From: Halieaceae bacterium UBA5085
GTDB lineage: Bacteria; Pseudomonadota; Gammaproteobacteria; Pseudomonadales; Halieaceae
Length of the DNA: 57,349 nt
Reading direction: 5' to 3'
NCBI GenBank assembly: GCA_002414665.1
Contig: DIAF01000045.1
Span: 270,967-328,315, forward strand
In this document: piece after piece, positions 15,120-23,363 of the stretch
Layout of the letters: each line of letters begins with the position of its first letter
How positions within the stretch are numbered: the stretch's first letter is position 1
Made by a program: the position numbers and the translations under genes
Notes under the pieces: model-generated
The model's database searches: none
What the model was told of the DNA's origin: nothing
What the model saw: only the letters and a program-made list of their open reading frames with translations

Positions 15120-16271
15120 ATGTACCTCTACAGCGTTGACAGAACACTGACCTTCACCTCCGAAGATATGGTTCTGTTCAAGGAGTCACCCTTCGCCAGC
15201 TGGATGGAGCGCCTGACGATCGAGAATCCGGCGCACGGTGTCGCCCCGGACCCGGGGAGTGCACAGCCCGGTGACAGCGCCAGTCGCCAGGACGCCGTGG
15301 CCGCTGTGCTCGCACGGAACGGCAGGCAGGTCACATTGGTGGACTGGGAGGCGCCGGAGGCCTTGCGCCGCAGTGACACCCTCGCTGCCATGCGCAGCGG
15401 TGCGGAGTTTATTGTCAACGGCCAGCTCGCGGTGGGGCCATTGGCCGCTTCCAGCCAGCTGTTAATGCGCACACGCGGGTATTCAGAGCTGGGCAACCAC
15501 CTCTATATACCCTGTGACACGCAGGGTAAAACCAATCAGCACGATGCCTTCAGGCTCTGCTTCATTGCAGACCTTCTGCACAGCCTGCAGGGGGTTCTGC
15601 CGCCCAAGATGGTCATATTTCGTGCGGGTGGGCAGGCGCTGCATCTGAACACCGAAGACCACATCTATCACTATCGCGCGGTAAAACAGCACTTCATGGC
15701 CGCGCAACGTGAGTTTCGCAAGCACCGCATGCCCGATCCGGCGCTGTCCGCCCATTTTGGCCGCTGGACGGATTGCGCCAACTCAGTGCTGCGCCAGCGG
15801 GCCCTGCAGGGCGATAGCCACTGGCAGGCGCAGGAAAGGCAAGGTGAGGTGACGGCGGTGCCGGAGGACGCGCTAGCGGCGCCCCGTGCGCTGATGGCAG
15901 AAAGCAGTGATGCGGCGCTGCAGGGCCTGGAGTTCATCGGCAGTGGCAGTGCGTCGGTGGCGCGCCCGCAGGGCCGTGCGGCCCGCGCAGGTGATCGCCG
16001 CCGCAGGCCTGTGCCACCTGCGGTGCTGGGCGGCGCTGCGGTGCCGCCTCAGCCGGAGAAGACAGAACCCCTGGCGCACCCGCTGGATACCCCGGGATTC
16101 AGCGTTGCGCGTCGCGATGAGCCGCTGCCGCGGCGAGCCTACGCGGTACCCTCAGCAGGGCGCAGGTGCGAGCCGCTGGACGACAGGTCGCCGGAGCAGG
16201 ACACACCGCGACGTTTCACGCCGGTGCCGTTTTCCGCCAGCCTGAACACCAGTGAGAGTTTCGACGGCTGA
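15120..16271 (+). CDS. RecB-like (PD-(D/E)XK) fold protein with substituted active site and disordered tail
   Basis: 383 residues. Residues about 8-215 follow the N-terminal nuclease domain of TM0106-type RecB-like proteins: LTFTSEDMVLFKESPFASWM, DTLAAMRSGAEFIVNGQLAVGPL, YSELGNHLYIPCDTQGKTNQ, LLHSLQGVLPPKMVIFRAGG and DHIYHYRAVKQHF. The catalytic Asp usually found after the A-V-G-P-L position is occupied by A-S-S, and the usual D-T-K reads D-T-Q, so nuclease activity is doubtful. Residues about 235-383 are rich in Pro, Arg and Ala and look disordered. It has its own strong promoter. An ATG at 15107 is out of frame. Function unknown; DNA or protein binding is more likely than cleavage. Confidence 0.6.
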   Translation: MYLYSVDRTLTFTSEDMVLFKESPFASWMERLTIENPAHGVAPDPGSAQPGDSASRQDAVAAVLARNGRQVTLVDWEAPEALRRSDTLAAMRSGAEFIVNGQLAVGPLAASSQLLMRTRGYSELGNHLYIPCDTQGKTNQHDAFRLCFIADLLHSLQGVLPPKMVIFRAGGQALHLNTEDHIYHYRAVKQHFMAAQREFRKHRMPDPALSAHFGRWTDCANSVLRQRALQGDSHWQAQERQGEVTAVPEDALAAPRALMAESSDAALQGLEFIGSGSASVARPQGRAARAGDRRRRPVPPAVLGGAAVPPQPEKTEPLAHPLDTPGFSVARRDEPLPRRAYAVPSAGRRCEPLDDRSPEQDTPRRFTPVPFSASLNTSESFDG

Positions 16272-16285
16272 GGGGCCTGTCCGCT

Positions 16286-16963
16286 CTAGGGTGTATGCAA
16301 CAGCGCTCTCCGCGGCCGTATAAACAGGCCCTCACAGCTTGCCGTGACCTCATCCCCCATCAGCATTTCGCCAGTGACCACGGTCTTGCGCCCGGTGGAA
16401 CCCTGCAGCGTGGCGTGCAGCGACAGGTCGGTGTTCAGCGGTGTCGGCCGGTGGTAGCGCACGGTCAGTGTGCCGGTCATGCCCGGGTTGTCTCCCGCCA
16501 GCTGCGCCATGCCAAGAAACTGGTCGAAAATAGCGGCAATAAAGCCTCCGTGTATGAAACCCGGTGGACCCTCGTAGGCGTAGCCGCAGCGAACCGTGCC
16601 GAAGGCTTCGTTCCCCTTCAGCCACATGTTGAGCGCCGGTGACAGTGGGTTGCTCCACCCTCCCAACGCGTTGAGCTCATGGTTGATCTCGCCGTGGCCA
16701 CCGTGTTTCCCGTCGGCTATGAAGGCCTCCAGGCCGTACAGGCGCGGTTGGGACCCCAGCGCAGCGTTTTCCTGCTCAAGGCGCTGTGCCAGGGCATTCA
16801 GGCGGTCTGTAGTCGCGTCACTGGTTACCAGGGTTGCAGTCAGTGCGCGCAGCGCCTCTGCGGCCCTGCGTTTGGCCTCCCAGTGCGGGGAATAGGGGGG
16901 TGACACTTCTTCGGAAGCAAAGGGGCTGAATACCGCCTTGCTCCGGTCGCGGTTGTCGAACAT
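16286..16963 (-). CDS. Hotdog-fold acyl-CoA thioesterase (PaaI/4HBT type)
   Basis: 225 residues. The C-terminal two thirds form a hotdog domain: CGYAYEGPPGFIHGGFIAAIFDQFLG holds the catalytic helix, followed by LTVRYHRPTPLNTDLSLHATL and GRKTVVTGEMLMGDEVTASCEGLFIRP. It hydrolyses acyl-CoA thioesters in the cytoplasm; substrate unknown. The N-terminal 90 residues are a helical extension with E-A-K-R-R-A-A-E-A-L-R-A-L. It is the downstream partner of the epoxide hydrolase (27 bp apart) and converges on the RecB-like gene, suggesting a catabolic operon. Confidence 0.88.
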   Translation of the reverse strand: MFDNRDRSKAVFSPFASEEVSPPYSPHWEAKRRAAEALRALTATLVTSDATTDRLNALAQRLEQENAALGSQPRLYGLEAFIADGKHGGHGEINHELNALGGWSNPLSPALNMWLKGNEAFGTVRCGYAYEGPPGFIHGGFIAAIFDQFLGMAQLAGDNPGMTGTLTVRYHRPTPLNTDLSLHATLQGSTGRKTVVTGEMLMGDEVTASCEGLFIRPRRALLHTP

Positions 16964-16990
16964 GCATTGGGTCCTGTTGTGTCGTGTGCT

Positions 16991-18145
16991 TCAGCGCAGG
17001 CTGCGAAAGCAGGTGCGCAATTCCTTGACCAGCACTTCCGGCTGTTCCAGGGCGGCGAAGTGTCCGCCACTGGCAAGCTCGTTCCAGTGAATGAGGTTGT
17101 GGAAACGCTGTTCCGCCCAGCGTCGGCTGCTGCGAAAAATCTCTTTCGGAAAAATAGAGCAGCCGGTGGGCATCGTGATCGGGTCCATGGACGGATTGTT
17201 GAAACTCTCCCAATACAGGCGTGCGGAGCTCGCTCCGGTGTTGTTCAGCCAGTAGAGCATCACGTTGTCCAGCAATTCATCGCGACTGATCACATTCTCG
17301 GGGTGTTTGACGCCGTTGCGCTCGCAGTCTGTCCAGGCCCAGAATTTTTCAATGATCCACGCCATTTGCCCCACCGGTGAGTCTGCGAGTCCGTAGCCCA
17401 GCGTTTGCGGCCGGGTTGACTGTTGCTTCGAGTAGCCTGAATCCCACTGTGCGTAGTGGTTCATACCTTCAAGAGCAGATTGCTCGTTCGCCGTCAGGTT
17501 GCTCATCGTGTCGGGGTCGGGTGATACGATGGGCATGGTGATGTGAATCCCCGCACAGTGGAGGGTTTCGGTCTGCCCGATACTCTGTGTGATCACACTG
17601 CCCCAATCGCCACCCTGGGCGACATAGCGGTCGTAGCCCAGGCGTGCCATGAGTTCGCCCCACAGGCGCCCAATCGCTTCGACTGAGGTCCCTGTGGCCG
17701 CTGGTTTGCCCGAGAAACCATAGCCCGGCAGTGAGGGGATTACGACATGGAATGCGTCACCTGGGTCGCCGCCGTGCGCGACCGGGTCGACCAGTGCATC
17801 GATAATATGACGGAATTCAAGTACGGAGCCGGGCCAGCCGTGGGAGATGATCAGCGGCAGTGCATCGGGCTGCGGTGAACGGCAGTGCAGGAAGTGAATA
17901 TCGATCCCGCCGAGACGCGTACGGAATTGCGGCCAGCGGTTCAGTTCCGCCTCGCAGCGCCGCCAGTCATAGTCGTGTGTCCAGTAGTTCGCCAGCTCCT
18001 GCGTGTAGGCGAGCGGCATACCCTGGCTCCAGTCGTCACAGGTTTCCGGGTCAGGCCAGCGGGTTGTGCTCAGGCGGCGCCGCAAATCATCCAGATCGGC
18101 GTCAGGGATATCGACAGTGAACGGCAGAACGGTTGAGTCAGACAT
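16991..18145 (-). CDS. Epoxide hydrolase with EHN domain (microsomal-type)
   Basis: 384 residues from the ATG at 18145, which has GAGGG 7 nt upstream; the frame is open further up without a better start. The N-terminal EHN domain is seen in FTVDIPDADLDDLRRRLSTTRWP and W-R-R-C-E-A-E-L-N. The alpha/beta hydrolase core has the oxyanion motif SHGWPGSVLEF, IPSLPGYGFSG, the nucleophile Asp in AQGGDWGS, and the catalytic His in ASGGHFAALEQPE. The enzyme opens epoxides to vicinal diols in two steps through an ester intermediate. Neighbours suggest a role in degrading hydrophobic compounds. Confidence 0.93.
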   Translation of the reverse strand: MSDSTVLPFTVDIPDADLDDLRRRLSTTRWPDPETCDDWSQGMPLAYTQELANYWTHDYDWRRCEAELNRWPQFRTRLGGIDIHFLHCRSPQPDALPLIISHGWPGSVLEFRHIIDALVDPVAHGGDPGDAFHVVIPSLPGYGFSGKPAATGTSVEAIGRLWGELMARLGYDRYVAQGGDWGSVITQSIGQTETLHCAGIHITMPIVSPDPDTMSNLTANEQSALEGMNHYAQWDSGYSKQQSTRPQTLGYGLADSPVGQMAWIIEKFWAWTDCERNGVKHPENVISRDELLDNVMLYWLNNTGASSARLYWESFNNPSMDPITMPTGCSIFPKEIFRSSRRWAEQRFHNLIHWNELASGGHFAALEQPEVLVKELRTCFRSLR

Positions 18146-18237
18146 GGTAGAACCCTCAATCAAGCGTTCTACCGTAGCCATAGGAACCAGTTGATGCAAG
18201 CAGCGGTGGTGACAAACCCGCCGCGCGGTATAGCGAC

Positions 18238-19698
18238 TTAACCAGCCGCCGCCGCGCGCTTGCCATTGCCGGTGCTGCCAGGCGGTCTGCCTTTACGCGG
18301 TGCCGTTACCGGAATGGACTCGAGGTAGGGTTGCAGCGCCTCACGCTCCTGCGCATCGTCCTCGGTCTTGCTCAGCAAGTGCGTGTTACGTGGCTCGCGG
18401 TCCAGGAACAGTGCACCACTGATTTTGGCAGCCTCTGTCGCGGCAGCGAGCCAGACAATGGTGTCTGCGCCTTCTTCCGGGCTGCGCAGAATACGCCGGG
18501 TGATACGGTGGAAGCCGGGCAGGGCCGATTCCACACCCGGTGTATCCGCCCAGCCGGGATGCATGGCGTTGACGACGATGTTCTCCCCCTTCCAGGCCTC
18601 GGCCCACTGCTCGGAAAGCACCATCAGCGCGCGTTTGCAGCGCGCGTAGGCAACGCTGCCAGAGTAGTTCTGTTCCCGGGCCTGCAGCCAGCGAACCTTC
18701 AGCGGTTGCGTGTACATGCCACCCGAGACCACGTTGATCACGCGCGCCTCCGGCGCGGCCTGGAGGAGTGGCTTGACCCCAAGCGTAAGCCGGTAGGGGG
18801 AGAGCAACAACAAGGCGAAGCTTTGCTCCAGCCCTTCAGCGGTTTCCGCGCGCTCGTTGAACAACGCACCTGCGTTGTTCACCAGGACATCGATCGGGCG
18901 GCCTGTGCGCAGCAGGCGCTCGACCAGACGCTGTACCTCGGACATCAGGCTCAGATCGGCAATTTCGACCGATATATTCGGGTTGCCGGTCTCACGCTGC
19001 AGGGTGTTCACGAGGTCCTGTGCGCGGGACTCGTTGCGAATCACCAGCGTGAGCGCTGCGCCGCGCTCGGCAAGCGATCGCGCTGTCGCCAGCCCCAGCC
19101 CTGAGGTGGCCCCGGTAATGACCACGTGCTTGTCGCCCATCCAGGCCGAGATCGGGTTCCAGTGACGCTTGCCCAGCGTGTAGCCACGTCGACTGAAGCG
19201 TGCGACCCCCGGTAATACCCACCGGTCAGCCCGCGCATTGCTTGCGGACACTGTCGGTGCCGGGTAATTGTCCTCCAGCGCTGTCTTCAAACCCTGGACG
19301 GACTCATAGCCCATTTTTTCCATGCCTTTACGCAGTGCAGCCACCGTTGGGCCGAGAGGCACATGAAAATTGAAGGTGGCCCGGTAGTCGATATGTGTGC
19401 CGATCGACGACGACGAAAAATGGATCACGTCGTGCACCTCGAACAACCTGCAGCTGCCATGCAGCTCAATGGATCGGTCCTGTTCAAGGTGGGTGACCGT
19501 GTAAAGCAGGTCGACCGAGCCAACCGGCATATCGCAGGTAACGCGGAATCGGGTGCCGACCTCGACAGGTCCTGCGGACAGCTTCTCCGCAGCGCTGGCC
19601 GTTGCGTCCCATTCCTGCGTGGTGCGAAAGTCCTTCACATAGTCGAACGCCTCGCGCACTGGGCGGGGCACATCGATTTTCTCATGCAGCACAATCAT
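18238..19698 (-). CDS. SRPBCC domain fused to a short-chain dehydrogenase
   Basis: 486 residues in two parts. Residues 1-145 are an SRPBCC/polyketide-cyclase ligand-binding domain (VLHEKIDVPRPVREAFDYVKDF, VGTRFRVTCDMPVGSVDL). Residues about 185-445 are an SDR reductase with the cofactor loop VVITGATSGLGLATA, VLVNNAGALFN, INVVSGGMYTQPL and the catalytic YARCK. The last 30 residues are Lys/Pro/Gly-rich and likely disordered. It resembles DHRS12-like reductases with an added lipid-binding module, which could present a hydrophobic substrate to the active site. It is upstream of the epoxide hydrolase on the same strand. Confidence 0.9.
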   Translation of the reverse strand: MIVLHEKIDVPRPVREAFDYVKDFRTTQEWDATASAAEKLSAGPVEVGTRFRVTCDMPVGSVDLLYTVTHLEQDRSIELHGSCRLFEVHDVIHFSSSSIGTHIDYRATFNFHVPLGPTVAALRKGMEKMGYESVQGLKTALEDNYPAPTVSASNARADRWVLPGVARFSRRGYTLGKRHWNPISAWMGDKHVVITGATSGLGLATARSLAERGAALTLVIRNESRAQDLVNTLQRETGNPNISVEIADLSLMSEVQRLVERLLRTGRPIDVLVNNAGALFNERAETAEGLEQSFALLLLSPYRLTLGVKPLLQAAPEARVINVVSGGMYTQPLKVRWLQAREQNYSGSVAYARCKRALMVLSEQWAEAWKGENIVVNAMHPGWADTPGVESALPGFHRITRRILRSPEEGADTIVWLAAATEAAKISGALFLDREPRNTHLLSKTEDDAQEREALQPYLESIPVTAPRKGRPPGSTGNGKRAAAAG

Positions 19699-19843
19699 GG
19701 TAGAAATCCCGGATAAACGTTAGTCTGTATACGATGTTGCCCCTGCAGCAGATTGCCCGCCTCCTCGAAGTATAGACGCCAGGCTGCGGGGCAGGGGTGC
19801 TGCGGCGTTGCGGGTGCTCGCATGGGAGCCAGCGGAGGAGTGT

Positions 19844-20320
19844 ATGAAGGGAATAGTTGCCGGCGTTATGGGGCTGTGCTGCGCGCTTGCCAGTGGCCTG
19901 CTGCAGGCCCAGTACGATATTGAAACCCGGCTGCCGACCTGTGACACGTTCCAGTGGTCGCCGGCGGTGCACGCAAGCTACCCGGATATCGAGCAGATTT
20001 GCCGCGGCATCTATGCGCGTGACGGCATTCTGTATGCGCAGGCTGAGGTTGACGTCGTGCGTGTAACTGGCAACCGTATGACCTTGCGAACTGTGCATGT
20101 AGACGGCAGCCAGGGGCACGAAACCACGGTTCGCGTCGGGCCCAAATGGCGCGCTGTAATAGACGGCAAAGCGCTGCGAGCCGGTGAGTTGATCGCCGGT
20201 CAGCGACTCACGGTGTACATACCGCAAAACCGCTTCGCCCTCACCGCCGAAGGGGGGCAGGGCATGGCGGAGGAGCTTGAGCCGGACACCGACGGGAACG
20301 CAGGGGCAGAACAGCCCTAA
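19844..20320 (+). CDS. Secreted protein of unknown function
   Basis: 158 residues from the ATG at 19844, directly preceded by GGAGGAG. A clear signal peptide (K-G-I-V-A-G-V-M-G-L-C-C-A-L-A) ends at L-Q-A-Q. The mature part contains three Cys within its first 50 residues counting the signal region, a strand-rich core (VDVVRVTGNRMTLRTVHVDG, AGQRLTVYIPQNRFAL) and an acidic tail. I recognise no family. It diverges from the SRPBCC-SDR gene, and its last 4 bp overlap the convergent gene. Confidence 0.7.
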   Translation: MKGIVAGVMGLCCALASGLLQAQYDIETRLPTCDTFQWSPAVHASYPDIEQICRGIYARDGILYAQAEVDVVRVTGNRMTLRTVHVDGSQGHETTVRVGPKWRAVIDGKALRAGELIAGQRLTVYIPQNRFALTAEGGQGMAEELEPDTDGNAGAEQP

Positions 20321-20655
20321 TCGTCAACCCAGATCTGTCGCAGGGGCTCACCGAAATCGTCGTAGAGGATTTTGCGCCTCGGCCTGGGTCTGGCGTTTGC
20401 CTTACTCGTCGGCTGCCGCTTTTGCAGCGCTTTCCTGCGCTCCTCGATAGCAGCGACCACTTCGGGTACCAATGTGCGCTCAGTGCGCGGTTCCGCAAAC
20501 AAGCGCCGTGTCAGATAGAGCGGCGGGGCGAGGGGGTCTTTGCCACTCACGCCCGGAGGCACAGATTTTACCTCCCCACCTTCCTGTAGGAAGCGCTGTG
20601 TCTCGCGATCAAGGTCGGCGCGCAGATCCGCTTTGTCGGGTAGCTTCTTTACCAT
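20317..20655 (-). CDS. Small basic protein with a SutA-like motif
   Basis: About 112 residues from the ATG at 20655; in-frame GTG or TTG codons up to about 20705 are alternatives. The N-terminal LDRETQRFLQEGGEVKSVPPGV resembles the core of SutA, an RNA-polymerase-associated regulator of Pseudomonas (F-L-x-x-G-G-K-V-x-x-V). The middle is an Arg/Lys-rich segment (RRKALQKRQPTSKANARPRP), the end acidic. No enzyme motif or transmembrane segment. Function unknown. It is downstream of the VanZ gene on the same strand. Confidence 0.6.
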   Translation of the reverse strand: MVKKLPDKADLRADLDRETQRFLQEGGEVKSVPPGVSGKDPLAPPLYLTRRLFAEPRTERTLVPEVVAAIEERRKALQKRQPTSKANARPRPRRKILYDDFGEPLRQIWVDD

Positions 20656-20734
20656 GAGCTGCGCCTGCCGCACCGCCTCTTGAACATCCAAAACCAACGA
20701 GTATAGCGCTCCCGCGGGAATTTCACAGGCCCGC

Positions 20735-21142
20735 TTACGGAGGCATTGCCGGGGGCTGGTTGCGTTGACGTGCGAGGCCAATGCCCGCCAGTGCGCCCAG
20801 GACGTCTGCAAGCAGGTCGCCGGCGCTTGCCGCCCGCCCCGGTACTGCGAGCTGCAGTATCTCAGTGGCAGCACCATAGCCGGCCAATGCGAGGAATACG
20901 TAGATCCAGCTCTCAGCACCGTGGCCCCAGGCGCGCATCGCTGTGTAGCCGCACAGTGCGAACAGCGCCCCGTGTACGACTTTGTCCGATGAGCCGGCAT
21001 GCAGGGCGGGTGCATCGACCAGGGGTAACCAGCCTGTCAGCAGGCTTAACACTCCGGCCGGCAGTAGCAGGAGGAGGGCGGTGATGCCAAGCATACCGAC
21101 GGCCTGAGCCTGCAGGCGACGCTGTTGTACAGGATCAGGCAT
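20735..21142 (-). CDS. VanZ-like membrane protein
   Basis: 135 residues with four predicted membrane helices (GMLGITALLLLLPAGVLSLL, KVVHGALFALCGYTAM, WIYVFLALAGYGAATE, GDLLADVLGALAGIGLA). The motifs S-S-D-K-V-V-H and TEILQ...GR-A-A-S-A-G-D-L-L-A-D define the VanZ-like family. VanZ lowers teicoplanin susceptibility in enterococci, but most family members have no defined role. It overlaps the methyltransferase gene by 8 bp. Confidence 0.88.
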   Translation of the reverse strand: MPDPVQQRRLQAQAVGMLGITALLLLLPAGVLSLLTGWLPLVDAPALHAGSSDKVVHGALFALCGYTAMRAWGHGAESWIYVFLALAGYGAATEILQLAVPGRAASAGDLLADVLGALAGIGLARQRNQPPAMPP

Positions 21143-22355
21143 GCGCTGCTTGCCAGGCGTCGAGTAACAGGTTTCGGGGGGTCAGCGCGTAGTCGCAAAA
21201 CGTGCCCAGGCGTACTTCGGCGCCCTGTTCCTGCAGCAGCAGCGCCCGGTCCAGCACCAACCAGACTTCCAGCGGGCGGCGAAACACATGGGTAACAAGC
21301 TCGATACGGCGTACCAGGTCGCGACGCTGCATGCCCCGTTGCAGCCAGTGGTGTTCATCGAGATCCGCTGCCGGTGGTAGTGCCTTGAGGGCGGCGGCCG
21401 TGCGTAAGAATCCGCCAAAGCTCCCGCCCGCGAGGTTGTAGGGCACAGCCGGGAGTGGGAGATAGCGGTCAATGCCAGTGACGCTGCGCTGCCATTCATC
21501 GAAGGCCAGGCGCCACAGGACTTCACGTTGGCGCCTGCGTCGCGTGGCGCGGCCTCCGGTGACAGTTTCCTGCTGGGTAAATTGCAGGTCCGCGCGTTCT
21601 ACCCGGAGGCGGCTGGTCGCTGCCAAGCGGGACATTGGACGATAACTGTCACCGGTAATCGCATCGTAGCAGCACGGAGACAGGGTCAGGCGCTCACAGG
21701 GGCTACGCAGCCAGAGCGCCATGAGCCGTGTGTGAAGATCGCCGCAGGCATGCAGGGCCACGGCGTGGCCGTTGGCGGGAAGATAGTGTGCGGCGGCATC
21801 GCTCAGCACATCGACCTCATGAAATCGTATCGGAACGGCCCAGCCCGCGGCAAGGCGCTGGCCCTGCGCACAGAGGGTCGGGTTTCGTTCCAAACTGACG
21901 ACCTGACGCCGGTCTGTTACGGCGAGCAGGCGGCCGAGGTGCCCTTTGCCGGCGCACCACTCCAGCACCGGCTGTTCCTGCCGCGACTCCATGCGTGCGG
22001 CGAAAGCCGTAATCTGCTGCCACTTGCGTCCGGGTATTCCCGTGTCAAGGCGCGCTGGAATATCCAGCGGGCGGCCCGGCAGCCGCGGCAAGGCTATGAG
22101 CTGTGGCAGCAGATCGGCCGCTTCGCCCAGCCAGGGGCGCAACCAGTGCAGGCGGCGCTCCGGATCGCCTTCCAGCGCCGTCAAATGGTCTTCATCAAGC
22201 GCTTGCAGGGCCTCGGCGAGGGTCGTTTCGGTCTCCCACCAGGGCAGCGAACGGTGGTGGAATGGCCGCAACTGCCACAAATGACGATAGCGATACAGGA
22301 GCTGGTCAAGCGCGCGAAATCGCTCCGCCCAATGCTCGGGCACTGCGCCGCTCAC
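21135..22355 (-). CDS. SAM-dependent methyltransferase (Methyltransf_32 type)
   Basis: 406 residues from a GTG. The SAM-binding site is VLEWCAGKGHLGRLLAVT near residue 135, followed by VSLERNPTLCAQG, HAVALHACGDLHTRLM and the family-specific LSPCCYDAI motif. The C-terminal 150 residues are helical and Arg-rich. Eukaryotic and bacterial relatives with the C-C-Y motif are assigned as RNA or protein methyltransferases, but the substrate here is unknown. It follows the thioredoxin gene by 13 bp and overlaps the VanZ gene. Confidence 0.85.
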   Translation of the reverse strand: MSGAVPEHWAERFRALDQLLYRYRHLWQLRPFHHRSLPWWETETTLAEALQALDEDHLTALEGDPERRLHWLRPWLGEAADLLPQLIALPRLPGRPLDIPARLDTGIPGRKWQQITAFAARMESRQEQPVLEWCAGKGHLGRLLAVTDRRQVVSLERNPTLCAQGQRLAAGWAVPIRFHEVDVLSDAAAHYLPANGHAVALHACGDLHTRLMALWLRSPCERLTLSPCCYDAITGDSYRPMSRLAATSRLRVERADLQFTQQETVTGGRATRRRRQREVLWRLAFDEWQRSVTGIDRYLPLPAVPYNLAGGSFGGFLRTAAALKALPPAADLDEHHWLQRGMQRRDLVRRIELVTHVFRRPLEVWLVLDRALLLQEQGAEVRLGTFCDYALTPRNLLLDAWQAAHA

Positions 22356-22368
22356 CCCCGGCGTGCCG

Positions 22369-22686
22369 TCAAGCCTGCAGCAGCCGGTTTATATCAGCGG
22401 CTTCCACCGGGCGGACACAGCGCGCGACCTCCCGCCCGTCCCGCAGCAGGATCAGCGTGGGCCAGAGCTTGACGCCGTAGGAGCGACCCAGTGGGCGGCC
22501 TTTGCCGTCTTCAATCTTGAGGTGGGCAAGCGTGGGGTGTTGGCTGAGCGCTTGCGCAATACCCGCCTGGGCGGCCTGGCAGTGGCCACACCAGTCGGTG
22601 CCGAATTCAAGTAGCAATTCCCCCTCGCTGTGCTCCAGCGATGCCCGGTCGGGTGCGTCCGGGGAGTAGGCTGTGTTGCGCGTCAT
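22369..22686 (-). CDS. Thioredoxin family protein
   Basis: 105 residues from the ATG at 22686. The fold is complete: LLLEFGTDWCGHCQAAQ with the redox pair W-C-G-H-C, H-L-K-I-E-D, and the cis-Pro segment VKLWPTLILLRDGREV. The active site G-H differs from the G-P of thioredoxin 1, so it is likely a specialised cytoplasmic reductase or oxidase. No signal peptide. It heads a run of three minus-strand genes with the methyltransferase and the VanZ protein. Confidence 0.92.
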   Translation of the reverse strand: MTRNTAYSPDAPDRASLEHSEGELLLEFGTDWCGHCQAAQAGIAQALSQHPTLAHLKIEDGKGRPLGRSYGVKLWPTLILLRDGREVARCVRPVEAADINRLLQA

Positions 22687-22745
22687 GGTGTCTCTCTGCG
22701 GATGTATACAGGCGCTGCCACTATACCGAATACGCGGGCATTCGG

Positions 22746-23363
22746 TCAGCAGCGCTTGCGCAAGCCCTCGAGGAAGGTGTGGGTACTGCTTTCCAGTAGT
22801 GAGAAAACATCGGCCTGGGGCAGGAAGCGTTCCACATGGCCATACAGGGCAATGCCCGCAAGCCCGTGTGCCATTGACCACAGTTTGATTGACAGCTGGA
22901 GCACATCGCGTTCATCGACAGGATTCTGTGCGCACCAGGCTTCCACGGCCGCCATCAACACGTAGAAGCCCGCGGCACTGCGCTCGTCACTGGGCCGTTC
23001 CTGTAGCGCTCGTATTCCGGCGTCTCCCCACATCAGGCCATAGAACGCCCGGTGTTCGCGCATAAAGCGGATATAGGCTTTGCCAATGGCGATGATGGCC
23101 TCGGCACTGCCTGGTTGCTGTTTCTCCACCGCGGCTTGTACCTGCTCACCCAGGGCGAAGAAGGCGAAGTCGATGACGGCGTCAAGCAGCGCTGTCTTGT
23201 CGCGGAAATGCCGATAAGGCGCGGCACTGCTGACCCCGGCACGGCGCGCGGCATCCACCATGGCAAAGTCTGCGCTACCCCGCTCTTCTATCAGCTCGGC
23301 CGCAGCGAGAATCAGGGCGTTCCGCAGGTCTCCATGGTGATAGGCCGTTGGTCGGCTGTTCAT
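22746..23363 (-). CDS. TetR/AcrR family regulator of the RND efflux operon
   Basis: 205 residues. The N-terminal HTH is typical (HHGDLRNALILAAAELIEERG, AARRAGVSSAAPYRHFRDKTALLDAV). The C-terminal ligand domain carries W-S-M-A-H-G, the WHG-type motif. It overlaps the RND pump gene by 4 bp and is the last gene of the adaptor-pump-regulator operon, so it probably represses that operon by binding the tandem 19-bp repeats at 27625-27665. The inducer is unknown. Confidence 0.92.
   Translation of the reverse strand: MNSRPTAYHHGDLRNALILAAAELIEERGSADFAMVDAARRAGVSSAAPYRHFRDKTALLDAVIDFAFFALGEQVQAAVEKQQPGSAEAIIAIGKAYIRFMREHRAFYGLMWGDAGIRALQERPSDERSAAGFYVLMAAVEAWCAQNPVDERDVLQLSIKLWSMAHGLAGIALYGHVERFLPQADVFSLLESSTHTFLEGLRKRC

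Noticed and set aside
13331..15121. Long open frame (about 596 codons) on the minus strand opposite the amidohydrolase
   Set aside because: It mirrors a well-supported plus-strand gene and shows no protein family motif; long antisense frames are expected in high-GC DNA.
20656..21015. N-terminal extension of the small SutA-like gene
   Set aside because: The extra residues lie within the VanZ gene and look random; no ribosome site.
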